64,000 bases of DNA from Helicoverpa zea (GCF_022581195.2 NC_061465.1:5520501-5584500), one strand, 5' to 3'; positions 44,471-56,469 are shown, counted from the stretch's first letter. Numbers and translations: made by a program. The notes: generated by a model not told the origin, from the letters alone.

Positions 44471-44971
44471 ATCGTATTCAATGCATTCCCATAGCATCTA
44501 CTTCCATATCCAGAGGAAGATGACAAAGTGATGGAAAATGGAAGTCTTTATCCGCGAAGGATTTTTTGTATGCCACGGACATCGCTTTAAGTTGACAACC
44601 TTTACTCATAGAGAGGCGACTGTACGAATTGAATAGTCTAGATAGTTATATCCATTTTTATAACACCATAAGAATCGATACTTTGACTACTAGCATTTAC
44701 TTATTAAGGAAATGCATAATTCTGCTTGTTTAAGAGAAGGTATAGGAGTGATAGTTATGTAGCAGAATAATCTTATTCAAAGACATTGTACTCTAGTAGA
44801 GTACAACGTCTTTGATCTTATTATACTTGTTTCAAATTAGTATTCGAATTAGGTATTTACGCTGAAAACACAGTCGGTAGGTACATAATAAGATTGGTCA
44901 ATTCAATTATAATCTTTTATATTTACAATCGTTTATTTTATTTACAAAGAGAGTCCACGATGTATTGATGT

Positions 44972-46324
44972 TTATAGACGTTGGTTGATCCAGCTGATGA
45001 AGGATGTCACTCTGGTGTATGCAGCAGGGGCACCAACTTCGCAACCACGGTCGGATCCAAATGAGGTTACACCAATCTATTACGAAGCAAAAAATCAAAA
45101 TATATAAAAAAGCAAATATTCATGAATAACGAACTTTGATCAGTCTTTTTGTGTTTTTTGTTTATCTGAAAAACAACAAAAATAAGACGATAAATAATGA
45201 TATGGTTATTTACCAAGATGCGTCTGTTGTTGCTGGTTACTACAAGAGGGCCGCCGGAGTCACCCTGGCAAGTGCTTCTGCCGTTGGCGCCACTTGTGCA
45301 AATGTTAGTAGACTGGATATATGCAGGGAAGGACTGCCAGCACAGATTGTTCGCGATCACAGGCAAGTTGACGTGATTCAAAATTGGACTGACACTTCCA
45401 CCTAAAAGAAGAGCAAAATACATATTATAATAACATTTAAAAATCCAATATAAGCAATAGTAAGGATTATACAACACCCGTGCATGACGTACGGGTTTGG
45501 TATAAAAATAAAATTATGGGTTTTGTCTCTTACCGTCCCTGGTGCGACCGAAACCAGACGCAGTTGCAGTGAATCCGGCGAATTGGTTGTTTAGCTCATT
45601 GCCAGAGGGCAGCGCAATGGGAGCAATGTTGCCTGTTTACGAAACGTTATTACTAAACGTATCTGTGTTTTCGTTCATTAAAATTAGTTTAGCTTAATCT
45701 CAATATTACATAACTTCCATAAAGATCTTTTTACTTACTTGAGGTACCTACGTTGGAAGGTAGGTTTATAATAGCGATGTCGTTACGAATAAGGTTTGGG
45801 TTCCAGCTGCCGTGCATGACGACACTGTTTGAGTTCAGTCTGGTGCCTCCGAAGAACAAGTTGATTGAACCGAGTATGACTGTCAAACTATTAGCTTGGT
45901 TGCGACCATCAAACCAGCAGTGAGCGGCAGTGAGCACTCTCCTTTGATTGAGCAAAGAACCACCGCAAACGCTCTGACCAAGTGGTAAATTAACGAGCAG
46001 ACCAGCCTGGAAGATTAAGTTTGAACAAAGTTAGTTAGACTGTTTTACAATATAACAAATAGGTTTGTTTTGTGAGGTACGAGAAGATTGTACAACCTGG
46101 TAAGGGAATTGTCCGAGGCTAGCAGAGGATCCGCCGACAATTCTGGATGGGTTGCGCGAAGCTTCCAACTCGGCTATGCGAATCTCTTCGGCCAGGGGAA
46201 TACCAACTTTAGTGTGGTACCCGTAGGCGGTGATGTCTTCAAGATCGACAACTGCCTCGTGGTTGATGTTCCTGGCGGACACTACCGCCACCAAAGCCAA
46301 CAGAGTCACAGCCAAGAGTTTCAT
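44972..46324 (-). CDS. Chymotrypsin-like digestive protease zymogen (locus 9)
   Basis: Exons 46097-46324, 45739-46006, 45534-45632, 45214-45401 and 44972-45076, 295 residues. Signal peptide MKLLAVTLLALVAVVSA, R61/IVGG, H105, D152, S247, three disulfides; the 189-equivalent is Ser (NGRSTC). Exon 5 differs from its sisters: CEVG instead of CQVG, and AYTRVTSF instead of AFARVTSY, placing Glu and Thr near the specificity loop. Introns and promoter are nearly those of locus 8, pointing to recent duplication or gene conversion. Confidence 0.95.
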
Positions 46325-46368
46325 GGTTCCGATGTAAAAAACGAATAATACTTACATTCTGCTGCAAC

Positions 46369-46395
46369 TTTTTATATGGTTCGCCAGAAAGATAA
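46369..46395 (-). promoter_or_regulatory. Core promoter of locus 9
   Basis: TATAAAAA (46369-46376), 45 bp before the ATG, with GATA motifs (AGATAA on plus at about 46389 and 46437), the same block as at locus 8. Confidence 0.6.
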
Positions 46396-46647
46396 TTCTT
46401 TGGATTAAATCTTTCCTATTAATCTTAATCTATAAAAAGATAACAATAAATTGGATTTCCCAATTACTTATAATCGGATAGTATTGTCTTTTATTCTTAA
46501 TTTCGTAGTCTTAGCAGACAGTCAGCTTCGGATAAACGTTTTGCTCATTAGAAATTACCGACTGCCTATAAAATCTGGACTTGAATTCTTTCTGCCTTGA
46601 ATATAAATTGAGTATTGCTAGATAACAAGTGAGGCCATTTTTTATTT

Positions 46648-46712
46648 CATCATCATCATCATCATCATCTCAGCCATAGGACGTCCACTGCTGAACATAG
46701 GCCTCCCCCTTA
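46648..46712 (-). mobile_element. LINE 3' tail remnant
   Basis: The (CAT)n run followed by AGCCATAGGACGTCCACTGC and TGAACATAGGCC is the reverse complement of the common LINE end seen at about 33868-33918. Confidence 0.7.
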
Positions 46713-47232
46713 GATTTTTTATTTATTTAAGCGAATTTGTCGTTTTTAATTTTCTCTGTGTTGTACACATGATTATGTATGTTCAGTTTACCTCGAAACT
46801 AACTCCGAGTGTGACTGTTTGACATAGCAAATAAATACTTATGTAAGTGAAGGGTTAAAAATATGAAAAAATTTACACCTTCTATTTGTCACTCATTCGA
46901 TTTTCGCCATCACTACATTCTTCAACATTATTATTTCCTTCTTATTTCTACATTCATCATCATATATTGTATGTCCTTATTTCTATAGAAGTAACTGCTA
47001 GCCCTTCTATAATAATTTTGTGTAAGTTTTTAAGATTCTCCTTGATTTTTGATTTGTCTGCTGTGCTGTACTGGCTCATTTGTACCTACTCTATAATTAC
47101 TGCTGGACCAGCAAATTAAAATTCTAAGAATATCATGAAATAGGACTGGGTAGGTAATATGATTGGTCAATTAAATTATGACACTTTATTAATTGACGTT
47201 TATTTTATTTACGAAGAGAGTCCAAGATATAT

Positions 47233-47968
47233 TTATAGACGCTGGTTGATCCAGCTGATGTAAGAGGTAACTCGGGCGAAGGCAGCAGGCGCTCCGACTT
47301 GGCAACCACGACCGGAACCAAATGAGGTCACACCAATCTGTTTAGAAGAAAAAATATTCATAAGCCTCAAGCTTTGTTCAATCCTTTCACAGTTTAATAA
47401 GCGAATTTTGTGTTTTACCTAAAAAGGAAAGATAATTAATGATATGTTTATTTACCAAGATGCGTCTGTTGTTGCTGGTTACGACAAGGGGGCCACCGGA
47501 GTCACCATCGCAAGTACTCCTACCGTTGGCGCCGCTGGTGCAAATGTGAGAAGACTGGATAATTCCAGGGAAGGACAGCCAGCACACACTGTTCGTGATC
47601 ACAGGCAAGTTGACGTGGTTCAAGGTTTGGCTGACACTACCACCTAAAATCACAGCAATAGAACATAAATATTCAAACTTTAAATTAAGTCAATTGTAAA
47701 ATGTAAGTATGGATATCAAGTACGGTTGTTATTCAAACAAAATTATGAGTTATGGCTCTTACCATCCCTGGTGAGGCCGAAACCAGATGCAGTGGCAGTG
47801 GCACCAGCGAACTGATTGTTGAGTTCATTACCAGAAGGCAGGGCTATAGGAGCGATGTTGCCTGTTGATAAATATTACAATGTTAACAATTATGTCATTT
47901 GTTTCATCTAGAAATAATACATGACTTCCATTAAGATCTTTTCACTTACCTGAAGTAGCTACGTTAGA
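47233..47968 (-). pseudogene. 3' fragment of chymotrypsin-like gene (locus 10)
   Basis: Exons 3-5 are complete (47763-47861, 47456-47643, 47233-47337) and open: GNIAPIALP, then NGRSTCDGDSGGPL, then IGVTSF through SWINQRL-stop. Of exon 2 only the last 17 or so bases remain (ending ATSG, with its donor); homology breaks at about 47967. Exon 1, the promoter and the catalytic His and Asp are absent in the next 4.8 kb. The breakpoint is 570 bp short of the foldback transposon at 48541, so that insertion is not the direct cause. Position 192 is Asp, unlike Gln in the others. It cannot make a protease. Confidence 0.9.
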
Positions 47969-48837
47969 ATATACATTGGAGCGTTGACAATAACCTGGAT
48001 TATACCATCACCAAATTCTTCGCTTTGTGTTTCAATGGATTGCAATATATGACAGTTATATACCGTATTTTTAAACACCATGATTCTTGCGTGTTACCAG
48101 CCATCAAATAATGTATTATTCAAGCGCTAGTGCGAAGCCGCAGCTACCTCGCTGCAAATAATTTCCACCGGCGCGGTTGAAATCTATACAAACAACTTAC
48201 ACGCTTTATCCCTGTGTCTTCGTAATGGTCATTATTACATACTCATCAGTTTTTTTTTAGCCAGTCTGTCTGTTCCCGGGATGAAAGAAAGATAGCGGAT
48301 ATGCTAGAAGGAAGGTAAGTCAGGTGCCTTCCTGTTGGTTAAGTAACGTACGGTAGGCAGGATACTAAACTAACGAGTGCTTTTATTTTGAAAATATTGG
48401 CCGGGTTCCATAGCGGGGGCCATCCACATTTTGGCGTACTACATTCTTAGGGGATTTTGCGTTATGACATCTCCGCCAGTCGTTTGGTTCTCCCCATTTC
48501 ATATCCTCCGATCCTTCGTGTGTTTTCACGAATCGAGTCGCACAGTGTTTGATTTCACTCAAAAATTTTCCCTATGCTGTTTGTTGCATAAATGAATCAA
48601 GGAATGCGTTTAAAATGGAAGAGTAGAACACCCACGTGTCTATTTCATATACTTTTTTTTATAAAAATTAATATCAATTTCATGACCTTGACCTAAAAAA
48701 ATCAATAAAAAAATTATGTAAGCGTAACTAATTACGATAAATATATTTTTTGATATCGTTCCATGAAGGATCTTTTGGCGCTTATTCCCCAGTTTTGATT
48801 TTTGAATTAACACCTTTGGTCACTGAGTTATTATTAT

Positions 48838-49222
48838 TTGCTCGTTGTGAACTGCCTCGTTGGTCTAGTTGTCGCAAGTGTGGCTGCTGAGCACGAGGTC
48901 TCGGGTTCGATTCCCGAGTCGGGCCGAAATCGCTTTGTGGGTTTTAGAAGACTTTCACAAAGCAGCCCGAAGCCTGGAAGTTGGTGATTGATTCACCCGT
49001 GCATCGGAGAGCACGTAAATGTCGGTCCTGCGCCTGATCTCTTTCCGGTCGTGTCGGATTGCCGTCCCATCGGGTTATGAGAGTGAAGGAATAGGGAGTG
49101 CACCTGTGTCTGCGCAAATGCTTGTGCACTATAATATGTCCTGCGCAGTTGGCTAATCTCCTTACATGAGAACAGCCGCCGTAGCCGATAATCGGCTAGG
49201 AGGACATCATCATCATCATTAT
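48838..49222 (+). mobile_element. Full-length family B SINE inside the left arm
   Basis: Head GAACTGCCTCGTTGGTCTAG with GTTGTCGC (A box) and GGTTCGATTCCCGAGTCGGG (B box), then the body shared with 17238-17540 and a (CAT)n tail. The uninterrupted right arm shows the empty site, so the SINE came later than the foldback element. Confidence 0.88.
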
Positions 49223-49578
49223 TTTTTCAGATTTTTGTTTTTATTTTTTTTCTCTTAAATGACTTAAAAGTGCGGCTTGTGAGTAGACACTCAAAGATTG
49301 TTCTCAATTAGGTCTATCGTTCATAAAAAAACCACGTTCCACTATCGCGGCGTTTGGGAGTTATGAATAAAGGTCAAATGATGCGATTTAGGGGTGTCAC
49401 TAAGGTCAAACAAATATGATATATATTTTTTATAGAAAAAATTATATGAGGGATTTTTATATCCAAAAACGACACATAAGATACTTCTTGCCACATTATA
49501 TTCCAAAAACAACTTAGAGGAAATCACTTTATGTTATAGTGTCTTTTTGCAAGTTGGTTCTATATTATTTAATTGATT

Positions 49579-49783
49579 TTATGACGCATACAAATCATTT
49601 TCATTTTCAAGTATCAGCAGCGTGCAAATATCAATATTGGATGGATTTTCATTATCGCCCAATGATGAAGATGCATCGAACGATGGATCTTCATCATCGA
49701 CCTCTGCCAACTGCAAGTTTTCTTCGTAGATTGGGTTCAGAAGTTCATGAACAGCTTTCGGCAGACAAATCCTTCTAGATCAT
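49579..49783 (-). pseudogene. Coding-looking C-terminal frame inside the foldback element
   Basis: The minus strand reads KAVHELLNPIYEENLQLAEV followed by an acidic run (DDEDPSFDASSS) and ends at a TAA (49579-49581); upstream it is closed by a TGA near 49784. Composition differs from the surrounding DNA. It may be the C-terminus of a lost transposase, but I recognise no motif and do not assign function. Confidence 0.35.
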
Positions 49784-49993
49784 AGTTTTTCTCCTGTTCA
49801 TTTTTCGGCAGTGATGTTCCCTATCTGAGCGCCAAAATTTATTGCGCGATTCGGCCGCTTGCTCTGAGAGCATACCGACAGGAAGAGAACATTGTTCACA
49901 TCATCCCGCGGAAAGGTACGTACGCGCCAGCTCGAGGAAAGGTACGTCCAGTCATATAATTGGCATCCGATGACTGTGACAATACACAAAATT

Positions 49994-50368
49994 TTAGTCC
50001 ACGGTAAAGAGACTATAACATCTGTTCTCTTCCTGTCGGTACAATTCTCTGAAAAGTACGGTTGTTAAATCAGATGGTGTTAGGTCGTCAGGTGAGGCGT
50101 TCTTTTTATATTTTTTGCTTTCTGCGTGAAAACACTCAAAAATATAGAAACGCGTATATAATCCTTGCATATTTGCGGTTACTTCCGGATTTTGAGAAGT
50201 ACCGGCTGTGGCGCGATCCACAGCATCGTTTGCCACTCGTGTACCAACATGAGGGTTGGCGCCTTCATGTAGTAAGTCCTCCGGTCGGGGCCCGGACGGA
50301 CATCCCTCAGCAGGTTGGGTAAGCCCCTGCTGAGGCAAAATGGCGCCATGGGTCTGTAACGGCTCCAT
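49994..50368 (-). other. Open frame of unknown nature inside the foldback element
   Basis: 124 codons, ending FRELYRQEENRCYSLFTVD. An internal inverted pair (TACCGACAGGAAGAGAACA at about 49885-49905, complement at about 50022-50042) overlaps its end. No domain recognised. Confidence 0.3.
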
Positions 50369-51180
50369 GGTGCCTCACCTCTGTTTCTCTAGTTCACTTG
50401 TATCAGCGTAGGGTTTCAGCAAAAGCCTGACGAAGGTGGACCCTTTCCCACGCTACCTGTGAACCTTCATCGAAATAAAAACATGATTAATTGACCGGTC
50501 TCCGTTAGTCGATCAAAGCTTATTACGTAAATCTATCGACTTCGATCAACGTCGATTGTTTGATCAGTCTGTTAACACCTCAACATCCTGTGTACAAGAT
50601 ATATTTTATTTCTAAACAAATAGATTTGTAAATAAAGGAAAAAAATATCAACTCTGAAATTAATATAAGAAAACAATCGAACTAAACATGAAAGGTCAAG
50701 TTGTGTGACAACCCTAACATAAAATTTTGAAATTCAATAACTCCCAAACGCCGCGATAGTGGATAGTGGTTTTTTTATCAACGATAGACCTAATTGAGAA
50801 CAATCTTTGAGTGCTACTCACAAGCCGCACTTTTAAGTCATTTAAGAGAAAAAAAATAAAAACAAAAATCTGAAAAAATAATAATAACTTAGTGACCAAA
50901 GGTGTTAATTCAAAAATCAAAACTGGGGAATAAGCGCCAAAAGATCCTTCATGGAACGATATCAAAAAAATATATTTATCGTAATTAGTTACGCTTACAT
51001 AATTTTTTTATTGATTTTTTTAGGTCAAGGTCATGAAATTGATATTAATTTTTATAAAAAAAAGTATATGAAATAGACACGTGGGTGTTCTACTCTTCCA
51101 TTTTAAACGCATTCCTTGATTCATTTATGCAACAAACAGCATAGGGAAAATTTTTGAGTGAAATCAAACACTGTGAGTCG

Positions 51181-52370
51181 GTATTTGTCCAGATTACTTA
51201 TCCCACCACCTTTTTTGTGGACTACTCCATTGGCGGCAGACTTGGGGTATCTTGGGGTATTATTCGACTGATGTATCCAGTCATCTCTATCCGATAAAAT
51301 TATAAATTTTTTGACCAGTTCACAGTAGCTTGAAAGATGGTTCATGACGCTTAGTATCTCCGTCTGATTTTCTTCTATGCGCCCAACACTTACTACAAGG
51401 GCAACTATTAACGAATAATTAAGTGAAACAGAGTTTGTGGGTCACTGAAGATGTGCCTATGTCAATTTTTAATTAGACAAGTATCCTGAACTATTTTTAT
51501 ATAAAAATCGTGTTATTTTTGTAATTAATGTAATTGGTTTCACCCGTACGGTTTTAAATAAATTAATGTCATTGGCAGTATGTGTGTATTATTTTGATTC
51601 ATCAGTCGTCTCAACAAATCATAGAATACAGTATGAGACAAAGTTTTTATAACTTTCTTGTGAAAGTGAAACATTCATTTTTAGTGGTAATTAATCAAGT
51701 ACGTACTAAAAGAGTGTATTATCGTACTCAACGGATATGGTTTTTTTTTTTTTTTTTTGTGTATAGCTGTTTCCCGGGGTTTCCACTGTGTCATAATAGA
51801 TTAAAAGTACATTGGGTGTTTTTCGATAAATAGATAAACTGTTATCTAACACTACAATAATTTAACAAATTGGCTCGGTACTTTCTGAGCTTTGAATATT
51901 CATTGCGACAAACAAACTCACGGGTTTTTTCAGCTTAGAATGTTAAACAGATACGTTAAATATGTGTTCTTGTATTTTTTAACTAGTCATAATCAAAAAC
52001 TACAACATTATTCATACCGATGCGATGTGTCGACACAGGGTCAACTCGAATATGCTATTCATTTTTCAGATGGCCTTTATAATCAGAAGAGGAATATGGT
52101 AACATACATGAAAATCATCAGAACATGTCTGGACTTTAGAACTACAATTTGTAAGACATTTTTGCAAGGTTACAGCCAGTTACACCAAATTGCACTTACA
52201 TTTTTAGGAAATAAATTATTTGTTTTGATTGCATTAAAAAATTGATTGATTTTAAACTTTTTATTGTCAGCAAATAGCAGTCTTTTTAATTGCGGTGACT
52301 ATACTAGTTGTTATATAGATAGCTTGTCTTTGCAATAGATTAACTATTAAAAATTGGGTTATAGAATCGA
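51181..52370. other. AT-rich spacer
   Basis: No gene supported. A poly-T run at about 51740-51757 and several short open frames without recognisable content. Confidence 0.4.
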
Positions 52371-52381
52371 TTGGTTACAAT

Positions 52382-52711
52382 GAGGGCGCGGGTTCGATTC
52401 CAGGTCAGGCAAGTACCAATGCAACTTTTCTAAGTTTGCATGTACTTTCTAAGTATATCTTAGACACCAATGACTGTGTTTCGGATGTCACGTTAAACTG
52501 TAGGTCCCGGCTGTCATTGAACATCCATGGCAGTCGTTACGGGTAGTCAGAAGCCAGTAAATCTGACACCAGTCTAACCAAGGGACCTGACCTGAGTTGA
52601 GGAGGTCAGACAGGCAGTCGCTTCTTGTAAAGCACCGCTACTCAGCTGAATCCGGTTAAACTGGAAGCCGACCCCAACATAGTTGGGCAAAAAGGCTCAG
52701 AGGATGATGAT
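52382..52711 (+). mobile_element. 5'-truncated family A SINE with 9-bp duplication
   Basis: Starts just before the B box (GCGCGGGTTCGATTCC), runs through the full body to AGGATGATGAT, and is flanked by GGTTACAAT (52373-52381 and 52712-52720). Confidence 0.9.
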
Positions 52712-52814
52712 GGTTACAATTTGTAAAAAATCTTTTTATTATAGTCAAATATATTTTATTATTTACATTTAAATTATCATTTTATCACATAGAAAGTCCG
52801 TTACAAGATGTTAT

Positions 52815-54158
52815 TTATAGACGTTGGTTGATCCAGCTGATGTAAGAGGTAACTCTGGCGAAGGCAGCAGGCGCTCCGACTTGGCAACCACGGTCGGATC
52901 CAAACGAGGTCACACCGATCTGTTAAGAAGAAAAAAAAAACATGAAATAGGTCGTCAACCTTAATTCAATGTTGCTATAGCTTGCTCATTTATAAGTCTT
53001 TCTGAAATATATTTAAAACAACGTAGATTTATGAGAAAGTATGAGTTTATTTACCAAGATACGTCTGTTGTTGCTGGTTACGACAAGAGGACCGCCGGAG
53101 TCACCCTGGCAAGTGCTTCTGCCGTTGGCACCACTTGTGCAAATGTTAGTAGACTGGATATATGCAGGGAAGGACTGCCAGCACACATTGTTTGTGATCA
53201 CAGGCAAGTTGACGTGGTTCAAAGTTATGCTGACGCTACCACCTAAAATCAGACCAAAATATATATTTAATTCGTGATTTATGTGAAGCAAATGGTACTA
53301 AATATGTAATGTTGTACTATAAAAATAGTACTGTAAATTTTGTCCCTTACCATCCCTGGTGCGACCGAATCCAGATGCAGTGGCAGTGGCGCCGGCGAAC
53401 TGATTGTTGAGCTCATTGCCAGAGGGCAGCGTAATGGGAGCGATGTTATCTGTAGATAAAATTTTGTTATAATATTTTTGACTCCTTTATATTATATTGT
53501 TATTTCTTTGACAAGTCTCTACTAAAAATAGATCTGGGTTTTAGCTTAAAAAAATTTATGGAATGATTTTATCACTTACTGGAAGTGCCAACGTTAGAAG
53601 GCAAGTTGATCATGGCGATGTCATTACGGATGAGACTTGGGATCCAGCTGCCGTGCATGACGACACTGTTGGTGTTCAGTCTGGTACCACCGAAATACAA
53701 GTTGACTGAGCCGAGTATGACTGTCAAACTATTAGCTTGGTTTTCACCATCAAACCAGCAGTGAGCGGCAGTAAGCACCCTCCTTTGATTGAGCAAAGAA
53801 CCACCGCAAACGCTCTGACCAAGAGGTAAATTAATGAGAAGACCGGCCTGAAAAAATATTTTGAAAAAAGTTAGTAATTACCTACAAGATTACTGTATGA
53901 TATGTCTGATTTTGATATACAAGAAGGTACCTGGTACGGGAATTGTCCGAGGCTGGCAGAGGATCCGCCGACAATTCTGGATGGGTTGCGGGAAGCTTCC
54001 AACTCGGCTATGCGAATCTCTTCGGCCAGAGGGATACCAACTTTACGGTGGTATCCGTACGCCGTAATGTCGTCAAGATCGACAACTGCCTCGTGGTTGA
54101 TGTTCCTCGCGGACACCACCGCTACCAAAGCCAATAGAGTCACAGCCAAGAGTTTCAT
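52815..54158 (-). CDS. Chymotrypsin-like digestive protease zymogen (locus 11)
   Basis: Exons 53931-54158, 53580-53847, 53351-53449, 53055-53242 and 52815-52919, 295 residues. Signal peptide MKLLAVTLLALVAVVSA, R61/IVGG, H105 (LTAAHC), D152 (RNDIAM), S247 (QGDSGGPL), three disulfides; the 189-equivalent is Ser. Exon 5 encodes FGSDRGCQVGAP as in locus 8. TATAAATA lies 46 bp upstream at 54204-54211. It is probably another midgut chymotrypsin; all splice sites are GT-AG. Confidence 0.95.
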
Positions 54159-54203
54159 AGTTCCGATTAAAAAAAACGAATGCTTCTGTTACTTTGGCGT
54201 CGA

Positions 54204-54230
54204 TATTTATATGATTCGCGAATAAGATAA
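54204..54230 (-). promoter_or_regulatory. Core promoter of locus 11
   Basis: TATAAATA at 54204-54211 with AGATAA (plus) about 14 bp beyond, matching the arrangement at locus 6. Confidence 0.6.
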
Positions 54231-54239
54231 CTCAGATAA

Positions 54240-56460
54240 TGATTATGAACCGCTCTATTTATTATTTATCCTAATCTAGGTTAGATGATTATAATTTAAT
54301 TGACAGCTGCCGATCAAACACTGTTGTTGTATTTTATTCTCAGTAACGTTGTCGTAGCAAGTGGTCAACTTCAAATACTTACAGTATTAAAATTAGTACT
54401 TTCTTTATATTATAGGCACATCAGAATCTTTGCATAGTGTTTAGAATTTGGGAAAATTGGGACACTTTGATATGATTTTTTTTTAAAAGGGGAGATATTG
54501 TTTTTCAATCTGGTATAAAAAAATAATGAGGGTTTTTATACGGATGAAGCTCATTTTTTAATGTAATTTTTTGTACCACAAGGCCTGGAACGATATACAA
54601 CATGTAACTCAATTAACGCACATCCTGAAATTAGTTTGTTCAGAATCGTTTACTGAATCGATTTATATCATTTTTAATATCGGTAATTTTTTATCCCAAA
54701 AATAATTAAAACTACGGAAATTATTGTCATATTAACCCTGTACAGTCAAAACAAATTCAAATAGACCGTAACTCAAAGTAATAAGACTTCGTGTATTGTC
54801 GGCTTTTTCCGTAGTTTCGTTATGTTGTGTCGAGTCGAGCGGCGCGCGGCGCGATATTTGCGTGCGTAGTAGTATGACCAAAAAGTTCTCCAAAAATTGG
54901 TATAACTAATTTAGTAAATAACAATGCATATACATGTTATATTAAAAATTCAGTGTATGTATTATGATTATAACATAATATTCTAATTGGGGTGTTTGAG
55001 GGTGTGCGTTAATTACGTTACATGTTGTATAATTAAAGGCTGATCTTAAGAATTTTAAATGAAAGAACATAACAAATGAAAGAGCCAATCTTTGGCTATT
55101 TGGCAAGTTAAGTTTAAAAAGATATTTTACAAAATATGGCATGAATTTTTTTTTTAGTTATGTTGCATTTTCAAAACCTAATGTTTCTGTTACCATTCAT
55201 AATAGTTATTTAGAAATAAAACCTATTTTCTTATTAGATTTAAGTCCTCATGCCCCTTCCGAACTTAATTATAAAGTGTAGGTGTAGATAAAATCAAATA
55301 TCTTTTGACCGGAATTCCCGTTCACAATGATTACTCATGTATTTGATTAATTACCTAGTATTTCCCAGATATTGATAATCAAAAGCTTATCCTTTTGTAT
55401 AGCATTTAATAAGGATTAATTTGACGAATGATTTGTATTTTTCAATACGGACCAGAAATAGAGGTTAATTGAATAAAAAGGTGTTTTCTTTTTCCAGATA
55501 ACAGTGACCTCTTCCGGATTCACCTGCGCTGTAGTTACTGGTTTGGTGCGTCGCATCTGCTGCCTCCTTCCAATCCTTCAAGCGTCTGAAATTAATAATG
55601 AATGTTTAAAAAATACATTTCTTGACCCAAATTGAAATTGTATGATTGATTTTTCTGTACTCATGCTCTCATGCTGGTCACAAGCTCACACAAGGTCAAC
55701 AAAGGCTTACTTGATTGGTTGACATTCTACGAAAAGAAATTCTTCATGAAGTAGTTTAGAGGAGAAAACATTTGTCTTTAAGTTAAATAAAAATGGATGG
55801 GTCAAAAAGCTCCGCAATCCTTTTTCTTCCCTCTTACAAGGTAGGCATGCAAAAAAACAATGCAAGATATGCTTGATACTTATAACAATTTAAAAAAAAA
55901 TATTTGTTGTACTCCGGGAGTGCAAGTGCAGAAATGGAAACTTGAATTTAACGTTGTGCCATATTGTGCATATTTTATTTTATTAATTTAATCTTTTACA
56001 GTCAGGCAACAATGGCCCATAGATACATTTCTACAACAAACAATGTACATAAATTACATACAAAACTATATATTTTTCATCCCACCATCTCGGAAAGAAT
56101 AGTTTTACCCTTTGATATCTGAGCGCAAAAGCCGTTTTTATCCTCTAGAGCGGCAAAGTGATTTGAATTTAGAACATCGTGTGCAATACTCCATTTGTGA
56201 CAATCTTGATAAAACTATTCAAACAAATACATATTAAACAAATAAAATACTGCTTAACATAATTATTCGATTAATTAAGTAATTTTTATTATTGTTTTTA
56301 CATAGATAGATTTTTACCCTCGTTTCATTTTTAAACTAAGTTTTCAAATAAATGAACTTTACTAGGTGCTTCTTTTTAATTTGATACTCATATGTGCGCG
56401 CCATTTTGTTTTTTTGCATTTAGTAATTTCCTCGATGAGGTGGGATGAAAAGTTACGTGT
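54240..56460. other. Spacer without recognised gene
   Basis: AT-rich. Two matching phrases (ACATGTAACTCAATTAACGC at 54600 and, inverted, GCGTTAATTACGTTACATGT at about 55007-55027) bracket a possible 430-bp foldback element. A splice-acceptor-like TTTTCCAG with ACAGTGACCTCTTCCGGATT at 55495 vaguely resembles protease exon 5, but the reading is lost at once. Confidence 0.4.
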
Positions 56461-56469
56461 TGCACTCGA

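Larger units (their letters stand above)
48541..51175. mobile_element. 2.6-kb foldback transposon with CACAGTG ends and 5-bp duplication (Transib-type)
   Basis: The left arm (48541-48837 and, after a SINE insertion, about 49218-49395) is repeated inverted at about 50700-51175, nearly without change. Both ends begin CACAGTGTTTGATTTCAC and are flanked by AGTCG (48536-48540 and 51176-51180). A 5-bp duplication with CAC-type heptamer ends is the Transib signature, and CACAGTG equals the V(D)J recombination heptamer. An A-rich segment CAAAAATTT starts 12 bp after the heptamer. The centre (49400-50700) has no recognised transposase, so the copy is non-autonomous. Confidence 0.82.

Noticed and set aside
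48838..48940. tRNA gene suggested by A and B boxes at SINE heads (also 22300, 44120, 61620)
   Set aside because: No complete cloverleaf with acceptor stem was found, and each head continues into a repeat body seen elsewhere. They are SINE promoters.
55495..55610. Lone protease exon 5 on the plus strand
   Set aside because: Only about 25 bp after an acceptor-like site resemble exon 5, and the downstream reading has none of GCxxG, FARV or SWIN.
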